Assembly (NCBI GenBank): GCA_003163855.1
Contig: PLRJ01000208.1
Span: 1-39,725 of the forward strand
Direction of reading: 5' to 3'
Source: Bryobacterales bacterium
GTDB taxonomy: Bacteria; Acidobacteriota; Terriglobia; Bryobacterales; Bryobacteraceae
Length of the DNA stretch: 39,725 bases
Shown here one piece after another: positions 24,410 to 31,817 of this stretch (the first letter of the stretch is position 1; every line of letters begins with the position of its first letter). Under the pieces are notes generated by a model that searched no databases, was not told the DNA's origin, and saw only the letters and a program-made list of their open reading frames with translations. Position numbers and translations under genes: made by a program.

Positions 24410-26449
24410 ATGAGCACTCAGCCGGAAGTCTTCAAACCTTTCGTCCCGGAACACGTCCAGATGCGCGAGTTGACGCTCCGGGCCATGCTCTTGGGCCTTT
24501 GCATGACGGTGGTGCTCGGCGCCGCCAATGCCTATCTCGGCTTGCGAGCCGGTATTACAGTCGCCGCTACCTATCCGGCGGCCGTTATCAGCATGGCTGT
24601 CATGCGGGCATGGAAAGGCAGCCTATTGGAAGAGAATATCGCCCGCACCAGCGGCTCCATCGGCGAAGGCGTCGCCTCGGGCGCCATTTTTACCATTCCG
24701 GCGTTCCTCATCGCGCACGCATGGCCATCCTTTGGCTTTGCCGACGCGTACTGGAAGACCAGCACCCTGATTCTGGTAGGCAGCGTCCTGGGAGTCCTAT
24801 TTATATCTCTCGTGCGTCGAGTCATGGTGGAGGATAAAGAGCTTCCATTTCCTGAATCGATTGCCGCGTCTGAAATTCACAAGGCCGGGCAGCGCGGCGC
24901 TGAAGCCGCCAAGTTTCTTTTCTGGAACATCGGCATCGGTGGGCTGATCTTTCTGCTCGGACGCATGGGTTTCTTCGCCTCCGATGCGGAATTTCCCATT
25001 CACGTCGGCCGAATCGGAGCCAGTCGCGTGCGTCTTGGCGGCGCGGAGACCAGCAACATCGTCCAAACCGGTGGAATCAGCAGCGTCTCGGCTCCTAGTA
25101 TCAGTCCGGCTTATTTAGGAGTCGGCTATATCATCGGCATCAAACTGGCCGCCATTGAATTTTCCGGCGGGGTGCTTGCCTGGGGCGTTATGGTTCCGCT
25201 GCTGATGTTTTTTATGGGGCCGCACATTCAAGCATTTCTGCCCGCGGGAGCGACTGACGGCTCCTGGACTTCGCTTTCCAACGCCGTTTGGCGTTATATC
25301 GTGCGCCCAATTGCAGTCGGCGCGATGCTTGTCGGCGCCTCCTACACACTTTTCCGCATGCGCACCAGCCTGGCATCGGGTTTGAAGCGCGCTATCAGTG
25401 ATGTGCGCCAGACCGCCGAGCAGCAGGCCCAAAACACCCGCACCGAACGTTACATGAGTTCGAAACTGGTCTTCTCCCTGATTGGCGTTGTGTTCGCGCT
25501 CATGATCGGGCTTTACATTTACTTTTCTCAACAGGTGCTGGCCGGCGTAGTTGCCGCTGTTGTCATGCTGATTCTGGGGTTTTTTTTCGCCACTGTTTCC
25601 GGTAGTCTCTGCGGGTTCATCGGATCGTCAAACAACCCAGTTTCCGGTCTTACTCTATCTACCTTGATCATTGCCGCGCTGCTGATGGTGGCGCTGGGAG
25701 TCTCGGGCGCTGGAGGCGTTGCTGCTGTGCTTGGGGTCGCTGCGGTTGTCTGCGTATCTTCGGCCGTTGCGGGCGAACTGTTGCAGGATTTCAAAGTTGG
25801 CTTCATTCTCGGCGGAACTCCGAAGAACATCCAAATTGCCGAGTTGATCGCCGTGGTAGTCGCCAGCCTGGTAATGTACTTCCCGCTGGTGCTGCTATAC
25901 GAGGGGAATATCAAGGCCGGCGGCACCGGTTTCGGAGATCGCCAGCTCGCGGCCCCGCAAGCGGGCTTAATGGCACTCCTGGCACAGGGGATTGTCGGGG
26001 GCGACATGCCCTGGCCGCTTGTTATAACAGGCGCGCTGCTGGGAATTGCCTTCATCGCCATGAATGTTCGCAGTCCGATGCTGGTTGCGGTCGGCATGTA
26101 CTTACCGTTTGAAACCGTTTCTGCCATCTTCGCTGGCGGCGTCATTCGCTGGGTTGCCGACCTGATCGTCGAAAAGCGCGGCTGCAACGCGGCGCAAAAA
26201 GCTCGCGTGGAGAATGCCGGCGTCTTAACGGCCTCCGGCCTCATCGCGGGAGAAGCTATTCTCGGATTAGTGTGGGCCGGTCTGCAATTCGCGCCTAAAC
26301 ATATCCTGGACAGTTTGCAAATTTTCGCTCACCCTTCTTACTTACTCGGAGTGGCGGTTTTATTTGGTCTCGGATTCTTGATGGTGCAGGCGCCGTTGCG
26401 TGCAGCGGGTAGTCCGGAAGAACCTGCGCCTCCGGTCGCCATGATGTAG
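24410..26449 (+). CDS. OPT-family oligopeptide transporter
   Basis: A 679-residue membrane transporter with about fourteen hydrophobic segments, of the bacterial OPT (YSL/OPT) branch. Family features are the opening LTLRAMLLGLCMTVVLGAAN, PFPESIAASEIHKAG after the first helix group, GVLAWGVMVPLLM, FLFWNIGIGGLIFLL, and GSLCGFIGSSNNPVSGLTLS in the middle. OPT proteins import short peptides or metal-chelate complexes across the inner membrane using proton symport. The start ATG at 24410 has a weak ribosome-binding site. It is convergent with the RcnR-like gene, with two bases between the stops. A metal-complex substrate would fit the neighbouring metal sensor, but that is inference. Confidence 0.93.
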   Translation: MSTQPEVFKPFVPEHVQMRELTLRAMLLGLCMTVVLGAANAYLGLRAGITVAATYPAAVISMAVMRAWKGSLLEENIARTSGSIGEGVASGAIFTIPAFLIAHAWPSFGFADAYWKTSTLILVGSVLGVLFISLVRRVMVEDKELPFPESIAASEIHKAGQRGAEAAKFLFWNIGIGGLIFLLGRMGFFASDAEFPIHVGRIGASRVRLGGAETSNIVQTGGISSVSAPSISPAYLGVGYIIGIKLAAIEFSGGVLAWGVMVPLLMFFMGPHIQAFLPAGATDGSWTSLSNAVWRYIVRPIAVGAMLVGASYTLFRMRTSLASGLKRAISDVRQTAEQQAQNTRTERYMSSKLVFSLIGVVFALMIGLYIYFSQQVLAGVVAAVVMLILGFFFATVSGSLCGFIGSSNNPVSGLTLSTLIIAALLMVALGVSGAGGVAAVLGVAAVVCVSSAVAGELLQDFKVGFILGGTPKNIQIAELIAVVVASLVMYFPLVLLYEGNIKAGGTGFGDRQLAAPQAGLMALLAQGIVGGDMPWPLVITGALLGIAFIAMNVRSPMLVAVGMYLPFETVSAIFAGGVIRWVADLIVEKRGCNAAQKARVENAGVLTASGLIAGEAILGLVWAGLQFAPKHILDSLQIFAHPSYLLGVAVLFGLGFLMVQAPLRAAGSPEEPAPPVAMM

Positions 26450-26451
26450 GT

Positions 26452-26730
26452 CTACTTCAAATACATCTTCAGCGCATCAATAAGATCTTCTGCCGCGCGC
26501 GTCTGTTCGTCCGTGGGCTCGCGCGTCTGATCCAGAATGTGATAACGGATGTGACCGTTAATGACTTCCGCCATCAACGAATCAAGTGCACCACGGCATA
26601 CCGCAATCGCGTGCAGCGTCTCCGAACAGTCCGCCTCATGTTCAAGTAAGCGGACTACGACATCCAGTTGACCACGGATGCGGCGCGATCTGTTTATCAG
26701 TCTCTTCGATTCTTCAGCGGTGTGTGACAT
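26452..26730 (-). CDS. CsoR/RcnR-family metal-responsive repressor (RcnR-like)
   Basis: A 92-residue all-helical DUF156 repressor: SRRIRGQLDVVVRLLE is the family's DNA-binding start and the fold continues to KMYLK. All four residues that bind Ni(II)/Co(II) in E. coli RcnR occur at the matching positions: H3 (MSHTAEE), C35 (EADCSE), H60 and H64 (GHIRYH). The last His and the N-terminal His are what distinguish RcnR from the FrmR branch, which keeps only Cys35 and His60. So nickel/cobalt sensing is favoured, though formaldehyde-type FrmR homologues look similar overall. It is divergent from a porin gene, with an inverted repeat at 26751-26768 between them, which suits control of the porin and of itself. 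Confidence 0.88.
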   Translation of the reverse strand: MSHTAEESKRLINRSRRIRGQLDVVVRLLEHEADCSETLHAIAVCRGALDSLMAEVINGHIRYHILDQTREPTDEQTRAAEDLIDALKMYLK

Positions 26731-26750
26731 CGTTATTTACGCTTTACAAG

Positions 26751-26768
26751 TATACCCCCGGTGGTTTA
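26751..26768. promoter_or_regulatory. Candidate RcnR/CsoR-type operator
   Basis: TATACCCCC (26751-26759) and GGTGGTTTA (26760-26768) form an imperfect 9-bp inverted repeat, with 7 of 9 positions complementary. Its A/T-rich ends around a G/C run fit the known type of DUF156 operators. It lies 20 bases before the repressor start and 28 bases before the preferred porin start, suiting control in both directions. The use is inferred. Confidence 0.55.
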
Positions 26769-26796
26769 CCCTTGCGGTTGGAGACAAGCTCCGAAA

Positions 26797-28152
26797 ATGC
26801 TACGCTGCCATCTCATTAGGATTGCCCTGTTCCTCGCCGCAACCTTAAATGGCCGTGCGCAAGGCACCACCAATCCGCCTCCTCCGCCTGTTGCTGAAGA
26901 ACGTTGGAATCTCTTCTGGCAGGCTACTTCCATCGGCCAATATCACGGCACATTTCGTTCGCCGTATGAAGACGCTTTCAGCCTCCAGGACTATCCCGAG
27001 CGCGATGTATCCTTAACCACCACTCTGTTCTTTGGCCTGCGCCTCGATCAGAATACGCAGTTGTATTTCAACCCAGAAATCGCCGGTGGTCGCGGATTCA
27101 GCGGCGTTGACGGTCTGGCCAATTCATCCAACGGAGAACTACCGCGCGTCGCAACAGCTGAGCCAAAGCCCTACCTAGCACGCCTCTACCTTTCTCACGA
27201 TTTTGGCTTCGGTTGGGAGAAGGAGTCATTCGACAGTGATGAGAATCAACTCGCCGGCGAGCGGCCCATGAACCGCTACACGGTCATGTTGGGGCGCTTC
27301 ACCCTGACTGACTTTTTCGACGACAACCGCTATTCGCATGATCCGCGTACCCAATTCATGGGGTGGGCCGTGATGTATAACGGCGCCTGGGATTATCCCG
27401 CCGATGTCCGCGGCTACACGTGGGGATGGGTGCATGAATTTCATACCCGCCACTGGTCGCTTCGTTACGCCAGCGCGGCCATGCCTAGAGTCGCCAACGG
27501 CCTGCGCTTTGACCGGCGCCTATTTCGCGACCGGGGCGACGTCATTGAAGAAGAATGCCGTTGGGAAATGCGCAAGAATCCCGGTGCTGTCCGCTTTATG
27601 GAGTACGTGAACCACGCCGATGCCGGGACCTACAGCGCAGCCATCGCGCTGGCAAAGGCAACCGGAACTGTGCCGGACATCACCGCCACCCGCCGCGTCG
27701 GGACTGTCAAGTATGGCGTTGGCATCAGTGCTGATCAACAAATCACCAGGCAATTAGGCGTCTTCGCCAGGCTCGGCTGGAACGATGGCAAGACTGAAAG
27801 CTTTGCCTTCACCGCCATCGATCGGTTAGCCACCGGCGGAGTCTCGCTCACCGGCCAACGCTGGCGTCGTCCCTTCGACACGGTTGCCACCGAACTCACC
27901 ACCAGTGGACTCTCTGCAATTCACGCCGAGTACCTGGCCATGGGCGGCCACGATTTTCTGATCGGAGATGGACGTATCCGATACGCACCCGAGTATGCGT
28001 GGGAAAGCTACTACAGCGCGCGTTTGTTCAGCGGCTTCTTCGCCACGCTCGATCTGCAACACGTATCAAATCCCGCCTACAATCAGGATCGCGGGCCCGT
28101 TTGGATTCCTTCTCTCCGCCTGCATTGGGAATTGGGGAAGCAGAGTTTTTAA
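26797..28152 (+). CDS. Carbohydrate-porin-like (OprB-type) outer-membrane protein
   Basis: A 451-residue outer-membrane beta-barrel. The signal peptide is MLRCHLIRIALFLAATLNGRAQG, then a proline-rich start and alternating amphipathic strands (LYFNPEIAGG, YTVMLGRFTLTDFFDDN, WSLRYASAAMPR, GVFARLGWNDGK, YYSARLFSGFFATLDLQ). It ends in a terminal phenylalanine (KQSF), as required for barrel assembly. The layout matches the OprB-like porin family. The longest frame opens at 26761, but its extra residues overlap the operator; ATG 26797 with the signal peptide is chosen. The divergent RcnR-like repressor makes metal-controlled uptake likely. The true solute is unknown. Confidence 0.82.
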   Translation: MLRCHLIRIALFLAATLNGRAQGTTNPPPPPVAEERWNLFWQATSIGQYHGTFRSPYEDAFSLQDYPERDVSLTTTLFFGLRLDQNTQLYFNPEIAGGRGFSGVDGLANSSNGELPRVATAEPKPYLARLYLSHDFGFGWEKESFDSDENQLAGERPMNRYTVMLGRFTLTDFFDDNRYSHDPRTQFMGWAVMYNGAWDYPADVRGYTWGWVHEFHTRHWSLRYASAAMPRVANGLRFDRRLFRDRGDVIEEECRWEMRKNPGAVRFMEYVNHADAGTYSAAIALAKATGTVPDITATRRVGTVKYGVGISADQQITRQLGVFARLGWNDGKTESFAFTAIDRLATGGVSLTGQRWRRPFDTVATELTTSGLSAIHAEYLAMGGHDFLIGDGRIRYAPEYAWESYYSARLFSGFFATLDLQHVSNPAYNQDRGPVWIPSLRLHWELGKQSF

Positions 28153-29038
28153 TCGTGCAGCTGCCCTAACTCGAGTTTCTGCTGCGTTTGAGAATATCTC
28201 TCCGGCTTGGCAAGTTAGTCGGAATGGAAAGACAATGGCGGCAGCGGATGGTTGGAGTCATAACCAACTCGCTGGTTACAACTGGTCCGTGGCGGATCGC
28301 ACAGCGAAGCGCAGATAACTGCTGTTCGGCCGCCATGTGCAGCCACAATCTGCGGTGCTCCTCACAGACTTGGCGCTCCGTCCTCTTGCCTACCGGCTGC
28401 TTCCTCTTCAGCAGAGCGGCAGGGAACTGGAACCAGCTGCATGCTCGAATGGATCTGCCGTATCGAAGATGAAGCCAGCGGGCGGGCCCTGCTCCCGCAC
28501 ACTATGGCAAACAAGTCCCTGCTACTGACATCTCTAAGTAGCAAGGATCTGCTAAGCTCGCCGAAACTTAAAGTCTCCGCCAACATTAAAGGCTTGGGTT
28601 AAGAAGGACCAGGAACTCGAAGACCTGGTGGCGCGCCTCCCTTGAACCCTCGAGTAGTGACGAGCTAACTCCGCCTTGATCTTCACGCATCCAACGACGA
28701 CAGCGCCGCTTTGGACGGGCTGGTATCGCGCGCGTCCGAATTTGACTTATGTTCTCTCGGTTCCCTTTACATCCGTCCTGCACCAGCTTGGACTTCAAGG
28801 CGAACGGCGTGCGCAAACCTTTTGGCAAGTAGTCACAGCTCTTCCAGTTTCGCGGCAAAATACTTCGTCATCCGCTAAGCCTTTTGCCTTTATGTTCTTA
28901 GCGAGTAACGAAGCAAATGAAACAGAGTTCTTCCGCCGCTTGCTCCGCAGCGTTCAGGCCCTCGCCAAGGCTAAATTCGAGTTGACCGAATTTTGGTTCT
29001 GACAGCTCAAGGAAGCCTAAGAGTCCTGACGAGGATAT
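28153..29038. other. 886-base region without a recognisable gene
   Basis: No family is recognised on either strand between the porin stop and the AAA+ gene. Two frames look somewhat protein-like: a 53-codon ORF at 28441-28602 (opens MLEWICRIEDEASG) and a 108-codon ORF at 28676-29002 (ends FRRLLRSVQALAKAKFEL). Both lack a good ribosome-binding site and are not claimed as genes. No tRNA, repeat or terminator was seen. It may be a decayed gene stretch. Confidence 0.4.
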
Positions 29039-30070
29039 ATGCGAATGAATCACTCCAGCGGACGTGTGAAACGGTCCGTCACGCCCGAGAATCCCGATGG
29101 GTTAGCCGCACAACTGGGCAACTTACTCGTGGGACAACCTGAAGCCATTGACGCCATCGTGCCGTTCGTCCAGATGCACCAGGCCGGGTTGGCTCCCGAA
29201 GGCCGGCCTATCGGTGTGGTGCTTTTGCTCGGTCCAACCGGGACTGGCAAAACCCGAACGGTGGAGGCTTTGGCCGACATACTGCACGGGAGTCCGAAGA
29301 ACCTGTTGAAGGTTGATTGTGGCGAGTTCCAGATGGAACATGAAGTAGCAAAGCTGATTGGAGCGCCTCCTGGTTATTTGGGCCACCGAGAAACCCAACC
29401 TATGCTCAACCAGACAAAGGTTAATAGCGTGGCCAGCGAGAAGAGTGACATTTCACTCATTCTTTTTGATGAGATTGAGAAGGCTGCGTCCTCCATGAAC
29501 CGGCTCCTACTCGGCATCCTCGATAAAGCCACCTTGCGCTTGGGAGATAACTCGACAGTCAGCTTCGAACGGTCCATCATCTTCCTGACCAGCAATCTGG
29601 GGGCGAAAGCCATTCAGCGGGCTAACACACCTGACTTTGGTTTTGAGGCGATGGTGTCCTCCGAGCCCTCGCAAGACAACGTAAAGCTGCAGAACATTGG
29701 CATGGCCGCGGTCAAGCGGAAATTCTCACCGGAATTCGTTAACCGAGTCGATTCGGTCATCACTTATAAGCCGCTCAACCGTGAGGCGTGCGACGAGATT
29801 CTCGACCAGATTTTCGCCAGCTTTGCGCGCCTCATCAATAATCGCCTTGGCATCCGAGGTTTTCGACTGCAATGTACGCCTTCTGGCCGCGCCCTGCTGC
29901 TTGATACCGGCACCAGCATTGAATTCGGCGCTCGCGAGTTGAAGCGGACGGTGCAGCGCAACTTTATACAGCCTGTGGCTGCTTTGGTTTCGCAAGGTCA
30001 AATACCTCCCGGCAGTCTTGTGATTCTCGACGCCAAGGCCGGCGAATTTCAAATTTTGCTACGGAACTGA
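29039..30070 (+). CDS. Orphan ClpB D2-like AAA+ ATPase
   Basis: A 343-residue single AAA+ module of the ClpA/ClpB D2 type. Walker A is GPTGTGKT (65-72). A pore loop with its aromatic residue is GAPPGYLGH (108-116). Walker B is LILFDEIEKA (140-149), sensor 1 is LTSNLGA near 184-189, the arginine finger region is FSPEFVNRVD, and sensor 2 is GARELKR (297-303). Unlike ClpB it has no N domain, first ATPase ring or middle coiled coil, so it is a stand-alone unfoldase/remodeller. Start is at ATG 29039 (GAGGA is close upstream); a second ATG is six bases later. It is followed by an HD-GYP-like protein and a hybrid kinase, suggesting a signalling role. The target is unknown. Confidence 0.85.
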   Translation: MRMNHSSGRVKRSVTPENPDGLAAQLGNLLVGQPEAIDAIVPFVQMHQAGLAPEGRPIGVVLLLGPTGTGKTRTVEALADILHGSPKNLLKVDCGEFQMEHEVAKLIGAPPGYLGHRETQPMLNQTKVNSVASEKSDISLILFDEIEKAASSMNRLLLGILDKATLRLGDNSTVSFERSIIFLTSNLGAKAIQRANTPDFGFEAMVSSEPSQDNVKLQNIGMAAVKRKFSPEFVNRVDSVITYKPLNREACDEILDQIFASFARLINNRLGIRGFRLQCTPSGRALLLDTGTSIEFGARELKRTVQRNFIQPVAALVSQGQIPPGSLVILDAKAGEFQILLRN

Positions 30071-30359
30071 GTTTCCAGCCGGACGCGCGGCAACAGCACG
30101 GCTCCAGCAGCCATGGCGGTGTCCCTGCTTTACAAGCTAAGGCCTTTGACTTGGGTTTAGCTATTACGGGCATTTGAGAAGCTACCGCGAGCGAAGATGT
30201 CCGCAACTGACTCAAGTAAAGGGCCGCCCCTCCGGTGTCCGCGCTGAATCCGCCGTCGCAAAAAAGCTTGCGCCGTAAGAATAGTCATGGCTATGAAAAG
30301 GAGCTTCCAAAGGGCAAGATCAATATAGCCCGACCGCATAGTTACCGATAAGAAATTTG
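30071..30359. other. 289-base spacer between AAA+ and HD-GYP genes
   Basis: No promoter, terminator or RNA gene is recognised. The only coding-like stretch is the low-confidence minus-strand ORF at 30157-30339. Confidence 0.35.
30157..30339 (-). CDS. Possible 60-residue small membrane protein
   Basis: A minus-strand ORF from ATG 30339: MRSGYIDLALWKLLFIAMTI, continuing as a single hydrophobic helix (~residues 9-26) and then a basic patch (LRRRIQRGHRRGG). This is the topology of a small inner-membrane protein. No family is recognised and the ribosome-binding site is weak. It is divergent from the HD-GYP gene that starts at 30360. An accidental frame is a real alternative, so confidence is low. 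Confidence 0.25.
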   Translation of the reverse strand: MRSGYIDLALWKLLFIAMTILTAQAFLRRRIQRGHRRGGPLLESVADIFARGSFSNARNS

Positions 30360-31808
30360 ATGAAGGACTTATTGCCCGCTTCAACTCAGGCCTATGCTCG
30401 GGCTGAATGGGGCTGCGATGCTCCGCAGATCCGGGTGGCAGCGGTGGTTTCGGCACTGTCACAGGCGCTGGATCTTTCCACTGGTCAGCCGCGAGGCCAC
30501 TCGGCGAAAGCCTGCATCCTGGGTATGCGCATCGGTCAGGAATACGGCCTCAACACGACCCAACTGAATGAACTTTATTACGCACTCCTGCTGAAGGACT
30601 GCGGCTGCAGCGGCAACGCCTCAAAGACCTTTCACGCACTTGCGGCTGACGATCTGGCGGCTAAACGCGACCTCAAAGTGACGGACTGGACAAGTACCGG
30701 CCTGGAGAGCATCCGTTACGCGCTCGAGCATGTTGCCGTAGGCAAGCCATTCCTTGAACGGGTTCGGGTTCTAGGGCGCCTCGCCCTCACGCAGAAAGCG
30801 CACGCCAGGGACGTCACTAGACTCCGCTGTGAGCGAGGCGCGACACTGGCCCGCCTGATGGGGTTGCCCGAGGGTTCGGCAGCGGCCATATTGGACCTGG
30901 ACGAGCACTGGGACGGCAGCGGTTATCCCGAGAATGTGCACGGGAGCCAGATCAACCTTTTTTCGCGCATCATGCTGCTCGCTCAAACGCTTGAAACATT
31001 TGCTACGGCGCAGTCCGCGGAAACAGCGGAACAGGTAATTGAGAAGCGCTCGCGAAAGTGGTTTGACCCGGATATGGTGAAGGCCTCCAGGTCGCTTGCG
31101 CGACGCGGCGAGTTGTGGACTGATATCAACTCGCCGAGCATGGGTGAGGTCGTCTTAAGCCTCGACCGTGGGGAGGCAAAACTCACTCGCGGCGATGAAA
31201 CGCTGGATGCTATTTGCGGTGCTTTTGCCCAGATTGTCGATGCCAAGTCGCCGTTTACTTTCAACCATTCCAACGGTGTGGCCAATGCCTCGGTTGCCAT
31301 CGCACGTAAGCTAAATCTTCCGCGCGAGCGGGTCATCTTTGTGCGCCACGCAGCCCTGCTTCATGACCTGGGTAAGTTAGGTGTCTCAAACACAATTCTC
31401 GAGAAGCCAGGAAAACTCGATGAGCAGGAATGGAAAGCCATGAAGCGTCATCCTGAAGACACCTGGCTCATTTTGCGCTCCATCCCGCATTGTGAAGAAC
31501 TGTGCGAGGTAGCCGCTTCGCATCATGAAAAGCTCAACGGCACCGGGTATTATCGGAACCTGACTGCCGGCCAGCTTTCGACTGAAGCCCGCATCCTTGC
31601 CGTAGCTGACATCTTTGATGCTCTCTCCGCGAAGCGTCCCTATCGCGACAGCCTGCCGCTAGAGACCGTGTTCGCCATCCTGCGCAAAGATTCACCAAAC
31701 ATCATTGATGGAGATTGCGTGCGCGCGTTGGAGGAATCGGGCATTTCGGGCGATCAGACCTATAGGGACTTGCAGTCGCTGCAACAAAGCCTTGTTCTGA
31801 ATGGTTGA
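30360..31808 (+). CDS. Tandem HD-GYP-like domain protein
   Basis: About 482 residues with two HD-GYP-like halves. The second (~280-470) keeps the HD pair and lysine in HAALLHDLGK (336-340), the paired histidines HHE at 389-391, and a GYP-like GTGYY in place of GYP. The first (~25-230) keeps LDEHWDGSGYPENVHG but has KDCG where HD is expected, so it probably cannot bind the catalytic metal and may serve regulation or dimerisation. HD-GYP enzymes break down cyclic di-GMP. The Tyr for Pro change in the second domain leaves activity open. Start is ATG 30360; a TTG three bases earlier is also possible. It lies in line with the AAA+ gene and is convergent with a hybrid kinase. Confidence 0.82.
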   Translation: MKDLLPASTQAYARAEWGCDAPQIRVAAVVSALSQALDLSTGQPRGHSAKACILGMRIGQEYGLNTTQLNELYYALLLKDCGCSGNASKTFHALAADDLAAKRDLKVTDWTSTGLESIRYALEHVAVGKPFLERVRVLGRLALTQKAHARDVTRLRCERGATLARLMGLPEGSAAAILDLDEHWDGSGYPENVHGSQINLFSRIMLLAQTLETFATAQSAETAEQVIEKRSRKWFDPDMVKASRSLARRGELWTDINSPSMGEVVLSLDRGEAKLTRGDETLDAICGAFAQIVDAKSPFTFNHSNGVANASVAIARKLNLPRERVIFVRHAALLHDLGKLGVSNTILEKPGKLDEQEWKAMKRHPEDTWLILRSIPHCEELCEVAASHHEKLNGTGYYRNLTAGQLSTEARILAVADIFDALSAKRPYRDSLPLETVFAILRKDSPNIIDGDCVRALEESGISGDQTYRDLQSLQQSLVLNG

Positions 31809-31817
31809 GTTTGTATG

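Noticed and set aside
25528-26244. 238-codon minus-strand ORF in the OPT gene
   Set aside because: Antisense shadow of membrane-helix codons, no family features.
28676-29002. 108-codon ORF just upstream of the AAA+ gene
   Set aside because: Some protein-like stretches but no ribosome-binding site, no family and competing open frames in the same region; kept only as part of the region note.
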